Assembly: GCA_001871595.1 (NCBI GenBank)
Contig: MNVH01000038.1
Location: forward strand, 1 to 40,741
Direction: 5' to 3'
From: Candidatus Micrarchaeota archaeon CG1_02_55_22
Lineage (GTDB): Archaea > Micrarchaeota > Micrarchaeia > Norongarragalinales > UBA97
Length of the DNA stretch: 40,741 nucleotides
Below are positions 1-8,264 of this stretch, piece by piece. The position numbers and the translations under genes are program-made. The stretch's first letter is position 1; the number at the start of each line of letters is the position of its first letter. The notes under the pieces are model-generated. The model had not been told where the DNA came from. It ran no database searches and saw only the letters and a list, made by a program, of their open reading frames with translations.

Positions 1-275
1 CGTTCGCATTAATCGCCGGCCTCGCCGTGCACGACAAGCAAGCGCACGACGAAAAATTCCTCGCATTCTTACCAATAATCGAGCGCGAAGCTTGGGACGA
101 CCGCAACTTCGTTAAAAAAGCGGTCAACTGGGCGTTACGCAACATCGGCAAACGCAACAAGGCGTTAAACAAGGCGGCGATTGCGTGCGCCAAACGCATC
201 CAAAAACAGGGCACGCGTTCGGCGAAGTGGATTGCGGCCGACGCCTTGCGCGAACTGGAAAAGAAAGCGTTCTAG
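1..275 (+). CDS. DNA alkylation repair protein, AlkD-like, 3' part
   Basis: The reading frame is open from the window edge (frame of base 3) to a TAG at 273-275, so the 5' part lies outside. The visible 91 residues have the alpha-helical repeat character of the C-terminus of AlkD-type HEAT-repeat DNA glycosylases: a segment with DDRNFVKKAVNWALRNIGKRN followed by a basic helix. This family removes alkylated bases from DNA in the cytoplasm. The GTG at 27 lies in the middle of a conserved helix and is not a true start. Family assignment rests on the KKAVNWALRNIGKRN-like stretch; substrate cannot be inferred from this fragment. Confidence 0.75.
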   Translation, partial: FALIAGLAVHDKQAHDEKFLAFLPIIEREAWDDRNFVKKAVNWALRNIGKRNKALNKAAIACAKRIQKQGTRSAKWIAADALRELEKKAF

Positions 276-641
276 TTATTTGACGTGCTCGACGTTGCGC
301 ATTCCCTTGAACGCCGCGTCGCCAGTGAGGAACGTCAGGCCGTGCTTTCCGGCCAGCGAGTGGCCTAGGCAGTCAACGTAACTTAGGCGTTTGTCGCGGT
401 TTTCGTACTTGAACTGCGCCGCCGCTTCCCAATCCGCTAGTGACGGCTGCAGGAATTCCGGTTTCAGGCGCATAACCATCGCGCGGTAGCTGCTTACTTG
501 AGCGGCTCTCAGCGAGTAATAGTAAACCTCGGCGAGGTTCGCGATTGTAGTATAAACACGCTCTTTACGGAAGCGTTCGTAGGCCGGGTTGGCCTTCATC
601 ATCTCGACAATGGCGTAGCTGTCGAAGAAGTAATTGCTCAT
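276..641 (-). CDS. PIN-domain toxin, VapC family
   Basis: A 121-residue PIN-domain protein, the usual size for a VapC toxin, a Mg-dependent ribonuclease of type II toxin-antitoxin systems. The four acidic positions of the fold are visible: Asp8 (FDSYA), Glu38 (NLAEVYY), Asp90 (SYVDC) and Asp108 (TGD). It should therefore be catalytically intact. The start overlaps the stop of the AbrB-type antitoxin upstream by 4 bp, which implies translational coupling, and its 3' end abuts the end of the AlkD-like gene on the other strand. The RNA target cannot be told from the sequence. Confidence 0.88.
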   Translation of the reverse strand: MSNYFFDSYAIVEMMKANPAYERFRKERVYTTIANLAEVYYYSLRAAQVSSYRAMVMRLKPEFLQPSLADWEAAAQFKYENRDKRLSYVDCLGHSLAGKHGLTFLTGDAAFKGMRNVEHVK

Positions 642-844
642 TCTTCGTTCAGCTCGTCCAGCACCTTTTGGGTGTCAAGCTTGGCTCCCTTGAACGCGCC
701 CCACAGCGCTTCGGCCGTGCCATTCTTAGTGTGGCGGCTGACGTTGACCGCTATTTCCTCGTATGGCTTTAGTTTTAGGTGTTTTGGCAGGATGATGCCC
801 AGCGAGTTGCCCCAAGGTTTCGTCTTAACGATTATAGTCTCCAT
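638..844 (-). CDS. AbrB/MazE-type antitoxin of the VapC pair
   Basis: A 68-residue swapped-hairpin AbrB protein beginning METIIVKTKPWGNSLGI, the typical N-terminus of this DNA-binding fold; the acidic C-terminal half would wrap the toxin. I chose the ATG at 844 because the family starts there and AGGTGAT lies 5 nt upstream. In-frame GTG 853 and ATG 850 are alternatives. It is read just before the PIN gene with a 4-bp overlap. The known role is to neutralise the toxin and repress the shared promoter. Two copies of TAGTTATAC lie directly upstream. Confidence 0.85.
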   Translation of the reverse strand: METIIVKTKPWGNSLGIILPKHLKLKPYEEIAVNVSRHTKNGTAEALWGAFKGAKLDTQKVLDELNEE

Positions 845-854
845 CCGCATCACC

Positions 855-873
855 TAGTTATACTTAGTTATAC
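855..873 (-). promoter_or_regulatory. Promoter with tandem operator repeat upstream of AbrB/VapC
   Basis: TAGTTATAC occurs at 855-863 and again at 865-873, exactly 10 bp apart, so both copies face the same side of the helix. On the minus strand they read GTATAACTA and overlap the only TATA-like sequence upstream of the antitoxin. Autoregulation by the AbrB protein is inference. Confidence 0.5.
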
Positions 874-938
874 GGCGTTTATTAGCCTTGCGGGGGTGTG
901 GCTTTCCGGTGGCCGCGAGAGCTGGAAGAGAGGGCGTT

Positions 939-1724
939 CTAGCGGCGCGGGCGCAGCGCATCTTGAATGCGTTGGGACGCGCGCTTCTTTGCGGCCAAGA
1001 CTTCCCTCAAGCCGGCCCTTGCGTTCTCACGGCTTTCCTTCGGGCTCATCGAGTGCACTACCGCGGTTACCGCCCCGCCGTCGTCGTAGAATTCCAGCCC
1101 GTGCGTCCCGGCGAGCGTTCGCAAGGCCGGGCTCTTTTCCAGTAACGCGGCCCTTATCGCGGCCTCGTGGGCATTGAACGCATCCGACATGATTCCGTTG
1201 ATGCGCGCCAAGAGCAGGTGGCCTGTGGGAGTCCGAGGGTTCCCCGTTAATTCCCCTGAAGGATACCTACTCCCCAGCGTGTGCAATAGCTCCGGCGACA
1301 CGTGCCCGATGCCAAGCTCGCGAATCAGGTTATTGTCGTCTAATCCTCGTTTAAAACGATTCTTGTCGCTCAAGATCCTTATCGCAGGATAAACCCTGCC
1401 AACCGACTCGCCGGCTTTCACGCGGTGGATGAATTCGCCCCAGCCGTGGCTGCGCGCGCCAATCTCGGCCGCAGCGGCAGCGACTTCTAACCGCAACGGT
1501 TCACCGGGTTCGTGCGCTGCAACCGGCGCCGGTTCTTCAACCGGTTTCGCACGCCCAAAAAGGCCCCTGCGCTGCGCGGGCTTGGCGCTGGGTGCGGGAC
1601 GTCTCGGGGCCGACGGTGGAACGATATCAAAGCGGGCGCCGTGAAGCTCTTGTCTCGCGCGCGCAAACAGTTCTTCGCGGGACTCTCCCGACGCGGGTAG
1701 TCTACTTGGCGTTCTAATGGGCAC
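939..1724 (-). CDS. Hypothetical protein, not recognised
   Basis: A 261-residue protein I cannot assign. The first 75 residues are rich in Pro, Ala and Arg and probably unstructured; the rest (from about residue 80) is mixed alpha/beta with a segment GWGEFIHRVKAGESVGRVYPAIRIL and a basic C-terminus ending in RPRR. There is no signal peptide or membrane helix, so it is probably cytoplasmic. The GTG start at 1724 has GAGGT 8 nt upstream, and a TATA-like TTTTTATTC lies at about 1771-1779 on the minus strand, so it likely has its own promoter after the ATPase operon. Confidence 0.6.
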   Translation of the reverse strand: MPIRTPSRLPASGESREELFARARQELHGARFDIVPPSAPRRPAPSAKPAQRRGLFGRAKPVEEPAPVAAHEPGEPLRLEVAAAAAEIGARSHGWGEFIHRVKAGESVGRVYPAIRILSDKNRFKRGLDDNNLIRELGIGHVSPELLHTLGSRYPSGELTGNPRTPTGHLLLARINGIMSDAFNAHEAAIRAALLEKSPALRTLAGTHGLEFYDDGGAVTAVVHSMSPKESRENARAGLREVLAAKKRASQRIQDALRPRR

Positions 1725-1807
1725 TAGGCATTACCTCAAATCTTGTTGATTGACCAGTGCTTATTCTTGAGGGAATAAAAATGTTTCCCCATCGCGGGCT
1801 TTCGTGC

Positions 1808-2458
1808 TCAAGCCGCCTCGGCTTCTGCCGTCTTCTGCAAACGTTTCTTCGTGACCTTTAACGCGAAGAATCGTTCGCTCTCTAAGCGGTTCAAATGGTC
1901 CTGGATGTGCTTTATCGTTTCCTTGAAGCGGGGCTGGATGTTGAACTCGAGCGCGTTGACTCGACGGTTCGTCTTCTCAATCTCTTTCAACAATTTCTTG
2001 AGCGCGGTCTCGGTTTCGGCGAGTTGCACCACTAGATTCAACGCGTCTTCGAAGGCTTGCACGGCGTCGTCGAACTGCGCGCTGCTGCCGTACACGCTGT
2101 AACCCCTATCCAACAACGTACGCTCGATTTTTACTGATTCGATTTCCGGGATTTGCACGCCCATAATGTTCTTCGTTCGCACGGTGACGTTGGGCGCGTT
2201 GCGCGAAGAAAGCGCGTTGGCTTCAACGAACAAATCGCCGTGAACGCTTCGCGCCAAGGCGAGTAGCTTGTGCGCCTCGACCACGCGTTCGTTGACTTGC
2301 TGGCGCAAGTTCTTCGCCTTCTTCACTTCGTTGAAGAAAGCGAGCACGAGCGCGTCACGCTTCTGCTTGAGGAGCTTGTGGCCTTTTTGAGCCATCACTA
2401 GGCGAGACTTGGTGTTCAGCAGCTCCATGCGCGTCGGTTTAACGTTGTCGTCAGCCAT
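1808..2458 (-). CDS. atpD: A-type ATP synthase subunit D
   Basis: Subunit D forms the central rotor stalk inside the A3B3 head of the archaeal ATP synthase. The 216 residues match the family length and begin KPTRMELLNTKSRLVMAQKGHKLLKQKRD, the diagnostic N-terminal coiled coil, with a second long helix ending near residue 205. It is the last gene of the minus-strand ATPase operon. Its start overlaps the preceding Nudix gene by 8 bp, so translation is probably coupled. No odd features apart from the interposed Nudix gene, which separates it from atpB. Confidence 0.95.
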   Translation of the reverse strand: MADDNVKPTRMELLNTKSRLVMAQKGHKLLKQKRDALVLAFFNEVKKAKNLRQQVNERVVEAHKLLALARSVHGDLFVEANALSSRNAPNVTVRTKNIMGVQIPEIESVKIERTLLDRGYSVYGSSAQFDDAVQAFEDALNLVVQLAETETALKKLLKEIEKTNRRVNALEFNIQPRFKETIKHIQDHLNRLESERFFALKVTKKRLQKTAEAEAA

Positions 2459-2873
2459 TCTTTTTTACCTTTAATGCTTTGAACGCCGCCGGCAGCGCCG
2501 AGCGCACCGATTGGCTTACTTCTTTGAGCTTCAACGCTTTTTTCCAAGGAATCCACAGAGCCTCGTTGAGCTCGCTTGCCTGCAAGCGAAGCTTGGGAGA
2601 CTTGAGCCGACAAGCGTAGTCGAGGAAGACGAAGTGCCGCTCCTTGCCGTTGATTTTTTTCTTCAAGGCTTCTCCCACGCCGAAAAACACGGGCTTGGCG
2701 CGCACACCGACTTCCTCTAAGAGCTCGCGTTCGACTGCGCGCTGTAGCGTTTCGCCGTGCTCAACGTGGCCGCCGGGTATGACCCACTCGACGAACTTTG
2801 GCCCCTTGACCAGTAAGACTTCGTCGCGTTCGTTGAACGCGAAGACTCCGTTGACGACTTCCACGCTTTTCAA
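2451..2873 (-). CDS. Nudix hydrolase inserted in the ATPase operon
   Basis: A 140-residue Nudix hydrolase. The box G-x5-E-x7-RE-U-x-EE-x-G-U is complete at residues 35-57: Gly35, Glu41, Arg49-Glu50, Glu53-Glu54, Gly56. These residues bind Mg and cleave a nucleoside diphosphate linked to another group; the substrate (for example oxidised NTP, ADP-ribose or a dinucleotide) cannot be read from the box. It overlaps atpB by 4 bp and atpD by 8 bp, so it is translated as part of the ATPase operon. The normal archaeal order has no gene here. Whether it acts with the ATPase or is just a passenger is unknown. Confidence 0.93.
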   Translation of the reverse strand: MKSVEVVNGVFAFNERDEVLLVKGPKFVEWVIPGGHVEHGETLQRAVERELLEEVGVRAKPVFFGVGEALKKKINGKERHFVFLDYACRLKSPKLRLQASELNEALWIPWKKALKLKEVSQSVRSALPAAFKALKVKKNG

Positions 2874-4288
2874 GCTTTTGCCTCCTTTCGGTGCTTGCGC
2901 CCGTACTTCTCGAGGTGTTCGGGCTTGACGCGCTTGAGCTCCGTTTCAGGCACGCTTGCGAGCAACTCCCAGCCCAAGTCGAGCGATTGCTCGATAGTGC
3001 GGTTCTCGTACTTGCCTTGCTGTACAAAGCGCGACTCGAACTCGTTGGCGAACGCAAGGAACTTCTTGTCCTTGTCCGAAAGCGCCTCTTCGCCGACGAC
3101 TGCAACGAGGTTTCGCAAGTCGCGGCCTTCAGCGTACGAAGCGTACAACTGCGACGAGACGCCCGAGTGGTCTTCCCGCGTTCTGCCGTCCCCGATGCCC
3201 AAGTTCATCAAACGCGATAGCGAGGGGAGAACGTCGATTGGCGGGTAGATGTTCTTGCGGTGCAGCTCGCGCGAGAGAACGATTTGTCCCTCGGTGATGT
3301 ATCCGGTCAAGTCGGGTATGGGGTGGGTGATGTCGTCGTCCGGCATAGAAAGAATGGGCAACTGCGTAACTGTTCCTTTCTTTCCGTGGATGCGTCCGGC
3401 GCGCTCGTAAATGTTCGCCAAGTCCGTATACATGTAACCCGGGTAACCACGGCGTCCGGGCACTTCCTGCCTCGCCGCGGCGACCTCGCGCAGAGAGTCC
3501 GCGTAGTTCGTCATGTCCGTTAGAATAACGAGTACCTGCATGTCCTTCTCATAGGCCAAATACTCCGCGGCGGTCAGCGCAAGGCGCGGGGTGACGAGCC
3601 GTTCGATTGAAGGGTCGTTGGCGAGATTCAAGAACAACACTGCGCGTTCAAGCGCGCCGGTCCTCTCAAAGTCTTGCATGAAGAACGATGCTTCCGCGTG
3701 AGTGATACCCATTGCGGCGAAGACGACGACGAAGTCCTCCTTGCCAGAGTGTTTGCCGCCCGTGCTTCCGCCGCCCACCACTGCTGCTTGGCGCGCAATC
3801 TGTACGGCGAGCTCGTTGTGAGGCAAACCACTGCCCGAAAAGATGGGGAGTTTTTGTCCGCGAACAAGCGTGTTAGTGACGTCAATTGTTGATATCCCTG
3901 TTTGGATGAAGTCGTGGGGCTCGGCGCGCGCCACCGGGTTAATAGCGCTACCGTTGACGTCAAGCTTGTCCTCGGCGATAATCGCAGTACCCTTGTCTAT
4001 GGGGTCTCCAGCGCCGTTGAACACGCGTCCGAGCATGTCTTCACTCACCGGCAGTTTCAGCGTCTCGCCGGTGAAGCGCACGCTCGTCTTCTTAGTGTCA
4101 AGGCCGCTCGTGTCGCCGAACACTTGTATTGCGGCGAGGCCGCGGCTCGACTCGAGGACTTGGCCTTTCTTCTTCTCGCCGCTGGGCATCACGATCTCGA
4201 CGAGCTCGTTGTAGGCCGCGTTTGGCACGTCTTCAACAAAGACTATTGGGCCGAATATTTCGCGGACGGTCTGGAATTCCTTCATCAT
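2870..4288 (-). CDS. atpB: A-type ATP synthase subunit B
   Basis: Subunit B is the regulatory, non-catalytic member of the A3B3 hexamer. At 472 residues it is full length. Visible hallmarks are the N-terminal beta-barrel, the degenerate nucleotide-binding region [19 protein letters not shown] in place of a Walker A lysine, and the [14 protein letters not shown] stretch that follows the Walker B strand. Two adjacent ATG codons occur at the start; either could be used. It lies 25 nt after atpA and overlaps the Nudix gene by 4 bp. Confidence 0.97.
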   Translation of the reverse strand: MMKEFQTVREIFGPIVFVEDVPNAAYNELVEIVMPSGEKKKGQVLESSRGLAAIQVFGDTSGLDTKKTSVRFTGETLKLPVSEDMLGRVFNGAGDPIDKGTAIIAEDKLDVNGSAINPVARAEPHDFIQTGISTIDVTNTLVRGQKLPIFSGSGLPHNELAVQIARQAAVVGGGSTGGKHSGKEDFVVVFAAMGITHAEASFFMQDFERTGALERAVLFLNLANDPSIERLVTPRLALTAAEYLAYEKDMQVLVILTDMTNYADSLREVAAARQEVPGRRGYPGYMYTDLANIYERAGRIHGKKGTVTQLPILSMPDDDITHPIPDLTGYITEGQIVLSRELHRKNIYPPIDVLPSLSRLMNLGIGDGRTREDHSGVSSQLYASYAEGRDLRNLVAVVGEEALSDKDKKFLAFANEFESRFVQQGKYENRTIEQSLDLGWELLASVPETELKRVKPEHLEKYGRKHRKEAKA

Positions 4289-4313
4289 TTTATTGGTTCA
4301 ACCCCGTAAAGTG

Positions 4314-6038
4314 TTATTTCGCCATGTGGCGGTCGATGCCCTCGCGGATCGCCTTGGCCTTCTTCGCCATCTCTTCAGGCGGCACGCGCTTCATCTTCGC
4401 AATCTCGTCGATTTCCTTGGCTTCAAGAATCTTTGAGAGCGGAACGTCGAGCGATAACGCGTCAGCCGCCTTGTAGTAGAAATGCATTATTGTCTTGAGC
4501 ATCTCGTACTGTTTCTTCGGCGGAGTGAACGCGTCGGCTTCGTCGTAACTGTTCTGCTGCAGGAAGTCCTCACGAATCATCTTCGTCGCCTCGAGCACCA
4601 GACGCTCCTTGTCGGGCAAAGCGTCGGGCCCGATTAATTGGACGATGTTCTGCAACTCGGCTTCTTTCTGCAGCAAGACCATTGCACGGCCGCGCAGGTC
4701 GAGAAAATCTTCAGCAACGTTCTTGCCGTACCATTCCTTGAGCTCGTTCAAGTACAACGAGTAGCTTCGCAGCCAGTTGATTGCAGGATAATGCCTTCTC
4801 CGCGCAAGGTTGGCGTCAAGCGCCCAGAACACCTTGGTAACGCGCAGCGTGGCTTGCGAAACGGGTTCGGACAAGTCCCCGCCGGGTGGGGAGACGGCGC
4901 CGATGACGCTGATCGAGCCGTCCTTCTTGTCGCTCCCAAGGCAATTCACTCGCCCACTCCGTTCATAGAACTCGGCGAGCTTCTTGCCCAAATAAGCGGG
5001 GTAGCCTTCTTCTCCAGGCATTTCTTCCATGCGTCCGGAGATTTCGCGCATTGCCTCTGCCCACCTGCTTGTCGAGTCGGCCATTAGTGCGACGTCGTAA
5101 CCCATATCACGATAGTACTCGGCAATCGTGATTCCAGTATAGATGCTTGCCTCGCGAGCGGCGACGGGCATGTTTGAAGTGTTGGCGATCATAACCGTCC
5201 TATTCATCAGCGGTAATCCCGTGCGGGGGTCTTTCAGCTTTGGGAATTCTTGGAGAACTTCAGAGAGCTCATTTCCTCTTTCCCCGCAGCCTATGTAAAT
5301 TATTATGTCCGCGTCGGCATATTTTGCCAAGTCCGTTTGAGTTACAGTTTTCCCGCTCCCAAAAGGTCCCGGGATTGCCGCGGTGCCGCCCTTGGCGATT
5401 GGGAAGAAAGAGTCAACGATGCGTTTGCCCGTGACGAGCGGGGGTTCGAAGTGCTTCTTGTCCTTGTACTGCCGCGGCGAGCGCACTGGCCACTTTTGCA
5501 TCATTTGAACTTTTTTTCCGCCTATTACCGCAATGTCTTCCGTAACGGTAAATTTGCCTTTCTTTATCTCGGTGATTTTGCCTTTCACGCCAACCGGAAC
5601 GAGGATTCTGTGTATTATGTCGTACTCTTTTACTTCGCCGAGCACGTCGCCGGGCTCAACAGTGTCGCCCTTCTTTACCGTTGGGTTGAAGTCCCACTCC
5701 TTCTTGCGGTCGAGCGAGGGTACGGAGATTCCGCGTGCGATGAAATTTCCAGACTTCTCCTTGATTTTGTCGAGGGGGCGTTGGATTCCGTCGAAGACCC
5801 CGCCGAGCAATCCTGGCCCTAGTTCAACGCTCAACGCGGAACCAGTGCCGACGACTTTCTCGCCGGGCCTTAAACCAGAGGTTTCCTCATAGACTTGAAT
5901 CGAGGCGCGGCTCTGCTTGAGCGCGATAATTTCGCCTGTTAGCTCCATGTCGCCGACTTTTACCAGCTCATTGATTTGGCTTCCGCGCATTTCTTCGGCT
6001 TGGATGACCGGACCAGAAATTTTTGAGAGTACGCCCAT
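4314..6038 (-). CDS. atpA: A-type ATP synthase catalytic subunit A
   Basis: The catalytic subunit of the archaeal ATP synthase, making or hydrolysing ATP in the A3B3 head. The 574 residues contain the P-loop GPFGSGKT (about 224-231), the subunit-A-specific non-homologous insert before it (about 110-200, including [15 protein letters not shown]), and the catalytic GERGNEL motif. No intein interrupts the P-loop, although this is a common insertion site in other archaea. It sits between subunit F (12 nt upstream) and subunit B (25 nt downstream) in the operon. Confidence 0.98.
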   Translation of the reverse strand: MGVLSKISGPVIQAEEMRGSQINELVKVGDMELTGEIIALKQSRASIQVYEETSGLRPGEKVVGTGSALSVELGPGLLGGVFDGIQRPLDKIKEKSGNFIARGISVPSLDRKKEWDFNPTVKKGDTVEPGDVLGEVKEYDIIHRILVPVGVKGKITEIKKGKFTVTEDIAVIGGKKVQMMQKWPVRSPRQYKDKKHFEPPLVTGKRIVDSFFPIAKGGTAAIPGPFGSGKTVTQTDLAKYADADIIIYIGCGERGNELSEVLQEFPKLKDPRTGLPLMNRTVMIANTSNMPVAAREASIYTGITIAEYYRDMGYDVALMADSTSRWAEAMREISGRMEEMPGEEGYPAYLGKKLAEFYERSGRVNCLGSDKKDGSISVIGAVSPPGGDLSEPVSQATLRVTKVFWALDANLARRRHYPAINWLRSYSLYLNELKEWYGKNVAEDFLDLRGRAMVLLQKEAELQNIVQLIGPDALPDKERLVLEATKMIREDFLQQNSYDEADAFTPPKKQYEMLKTIMHFYYKAADALSLDVPLSKILEAKEIDEIAKMKRVPPEEMAKKAKAIREGIDRHMAK

Positions 6039-6050
6039 TATGCATCACCG

Positions 6051-6368
6051 CTATTTTAATTCAATGCCAATCGCGCGCTTGACGAGCTCTTGAATCGAGC
6101 CCTCGCCTTGCGCGGCGGCCTTCTTTGAGGGGACCGTGATGATAACAGGCTTGGCCGAATCAGCCAAGAGCTTTTTCGTCTTGTAGCCTAAGCCCGCCAT
6201 CGTCTCCTCGTCTATTATTATGATGCCGATGTCGTGCCTTTCCATCAGCCCTGTAATTGCAGCGTCCGCGTCGCCGTCGGCAACGATGCGTTCGGCCACC
6301 CCGGCCAGCGAGAACCCGGTAACCGTATCCTCGCTTCCAACAACCGCAATCCTGTCGTTCGCTTCCAT
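6051..6368 (-). CDS. atpF: A-type ATP synthase subunit F
   Basis: A 105-residue Rossmann-like protein that binds subunit D in the central stalk. RIAVVGSEDTVTGFSLAGV at the N-terminus and DIGIIIIDEETM followed by a PVIITVPSK strand are typical of the family. It is located between subunits C and A, the usual place, with 3 nt separating it from atpC and 12 nt from atpA. Confidence 0.95.
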   Translation of the reverse strand: MEANDRIAVVGSEDTVTGFSLAGVAERIVADGDADAAITGLMERHDIGIIIIDEETMAGLGYKTKKLLADSAKPVIITVPSKKAAAQGEGSIQELVKRAIGIELK

Positions 6369-6371
6369 TTC

Positions 6372-7397
6372 TTAGAGCCTCGCCAAAACTTTTTGCCGTA
6401 TGTCCTGCTTGACGTCGAACATCGTCGCGTAAGCAATCTTGCGCAGCGCGTGGACCTCTTCCTGCTTTAGGTAAGCGTAGCCAAGCAGCGCGCCCGGGCT
6501 CAGAATGCTTCGCGCCAGCGTTTTACGCGCCGTAGCAACGAGCTCGCGTTCAAGCTCTTCCTCGATGTCCGCCAATTGTCCACGTTCCTTGAACGCTTTC
6601 ACTGCCTCGTCGCTCACGCGGGCGTGCAACCGGTTGCGCAGCAAGGCGATTACCCCGTCCGCGTCGGCCTCAATCATTTTCTTTATTATATTCAAGTTTC
6701 CCGCATCGACAACGTATTCGTTGAGCCTTTCCTTTGCAACGTTCGTCTTTTTGAGGCGGAGAATGGTCATGGCATTAAGGAAATCTATCCTGCGCGTGAG
6801 AAAAGAGCGTACGAGAGGGTCTTTCTCTTCGCGGCTCGCCCTGCCCAACAGCTCGTTATAGTAAGCATCCAAGGCCGCTTGAAGCAGCCTGAAGTCGCCT
6901 GACACCTCATACTCGGGGAGGGCTTTAGCGAGCGCGTTTGCGTACTCCGAATCCTTTAGGAACTTCACTAGAGCGTCCAAGCCCGGTTGGATAATCGCTT
7001 TTGCCAAGAACTTTTCGCTTTCATCGCTGGCCGGCAGCAAGTCGCTCACGGTAACGGGCTTGTCCAACGCTTTTAGCGCGATGATTTTCTTCAAGTTGTT
7101 TATCTCCCACTGCTTGAGCAGCTTGCTCAGCAAGGGCTTTGCCTTGTCAGGCGAGATTTCAAGGAGTTTCCGCATCGTCCACGCCAAGTTGTCGTCGAGA
7201 GCTTTTTTGAATAATTCAAAGCCCTCGTACTTGGTTGAACAGTATACGAACGACCTTTTATACGGGCTCTCTTCGAGCAGTTCGATGACCTCGGTCAAGG
7301 ACTTCACGTCGACGATGTCGCGCATGCGGTCCTTGTCGAAGAGCTTGCTGTGCATAGCCTTTACGCGTGCGTTAGCATAAGCGTAGGCTAGGTCCAT
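6372..7397 (-). CDS. atpC: A-type ATP synthase subunit C
   Basis: Subunit C (family of eukaryotic V-ATPase subunit d) is the socket that connects the central stalk to the membrane ring. The 341 residues are almost all helical and begin DLAYAYANARVKAMHSKL, characteristic of the family, with the expected length. It starts directly after the stop of subunit E and ends 3 nt before subunit F, so the three are surely co-translated. Confidence 0.94.
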   Translation of the reverse strand: MDLAYAYANARVKAMHSKLFDKDRMRDIVDVKSLTEVIELLEESPYKRSFVYCSTKYEGFELFKKALDDNLAWTMRKLLEISPDKAKPLLSKLLKQWEINNLKKIIALKALDKPVTVSDLLPASDESEKFLAKAIIQPGLDALVKFLKDSEYANALAKALPEYEVSGDFRLLQAALDAYYNELLGRASREEKDPLVRSFLTRRIDFLNAMTILRLKKTNVAKERLNEYVVDAGNLNIIKKMIEADADGVIALLRNRLHARVSDEAVKAFKERGQLADIEEELERELVATARKTLARSILSPGALLGYAYLKQEEVHALRKIAYATMFDVKQDIRQKVLARL

Positions 7398-7961
7398 CTA
7401 TTTTCCTCCGAACAATAACTCGTGCGCCTCCTGCTTGAGCGCGTCGCGCCTCTCCTCGATGAGCGACTCGAAAGTGTTGTCGATGCGGATGCGGCCGTCC
7501 GTTGACTCTGCCAATAGCCCGCCCGCAGTCTCGATTGGTTCGCCCAACTTGCCGAATTTCTTCGCCAACGCGGCGTCGCGCTTGGCGCAGCGAATCTTGG
7601 CGCCGGGCATTTCTGTGAGCGCCTGCTTGGCAAGCAAACCGAATGCTTTAGCGTATTCCGTTTTGTGAGTCGAGTGCATCTTGCCCAATCGAGCCAAGAG
7701 CCCGCTAAGGGTTCGCTCTATCACTGCCTCTTCAGCTTCGGCCACGATGCGTCGCGCGCGAAGGTTTGCCGAAGAAATCTTCCTTGCCTCATCCTTCTTT
7801 GCGGCCTCAGCTTCCACCCGGGCTTTCACTACGAGCTCTTCGGCTTGTTGTTTGGCCTCTTCGATTATGCGGCTTGCTTCGGCCTTGCCGTCTGCTAGCA
7901 CGGCCGTTTCGTCCTTTTCAGCCTGGTCCTCAATGGCCTTCCTAAGTTCTTCTAATCCCAT
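7398..7961 (-). CDS. atpE: A-type ATP synthase subunit E
   Basis: Subunit E forms the peripheral stalk together with the coiled-coil H subunit. The 187 residues have a long charged N-terminal coiled coil (about 1-90, rich in Ala, Glu and Lys) and a globular alpha/beta C-terminus containing GGLLAESTDGRIRIDNTFESLIEE, a conserved family segment. It follows the proteolipid gene by 21 nt and abuts subunit C. Confidence 0.95.
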   Translation of the reverse strand: MGLEELRKAIEDQAEKDETAVLADGKAEASRIIEEAKQQAEELVVKARVEAEAAKKDEARKISSANLRARRIVAEAEEAVIERTLSGLLARLGKMHSTHKTEYAKAFGLLAKQALTEMPGAKIRCAKRDAALAKKFGKLGEPIETAGGLLAESTDGRIRIDNTFESLIEERRDALKQEAHELLFGGK

Positions 7962-7982
7962 GCGAGTATGCCTCCCAAAGGT

Positions 7983-8225
7983 TTATTTTGCTCCTGCGCC
8001 GCCGAGGCTCGAGATTATAAGGAACGCCACGACGAAGCCGAGGATGACCATCGTTTCAGGGAGCGCCAAGTAAAGGAGCACCTGTCCTTCCTTGCCGTCC
8101 TTTTCAGCCATCATTCCCATTGCTGCTGCGCCAATCGTCGACTGCGCCCACGCGGTTGCGAGTGCGCCTGCTGCTAGAGCGCCTGCCGCACCCAATGCAA
8201 CGCCTGCTGTCGAAATGTCTACCAT
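7983..8225 (-). CDS. atpK: A-type ATP synthase proteolipid subunit K (c ring)
   Basis: An 80-residue single-hairpin proteolipid with two membrane helices (about 8-38 and 47-73) and a short charged loop. The ion-binding carboxylate is Glu57 in LPET. Gln28 in the first helix and Thr58 next to the Glu sit at positions that in Na+-binding rings help coordinate sodium, so a Na+-coupled ring is possible; this is inference from three residues. The gene lies between subunits I and E. Small size means a ring of single hairpins rather than the fused four-helix form. Confidence 0.93.
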   Translation of the reverse strand: MVDISTAGVALGAAGALAAGALATAWAQSTIGAAAMGMMAEKDGKEGQVLLYLALPETMVILGFVVAFLIISSLGGAGAK

Positions 8226-8264
8226 TCCTACTTCACCCCTAATTTCATTTTTCTTTATTCTAGA

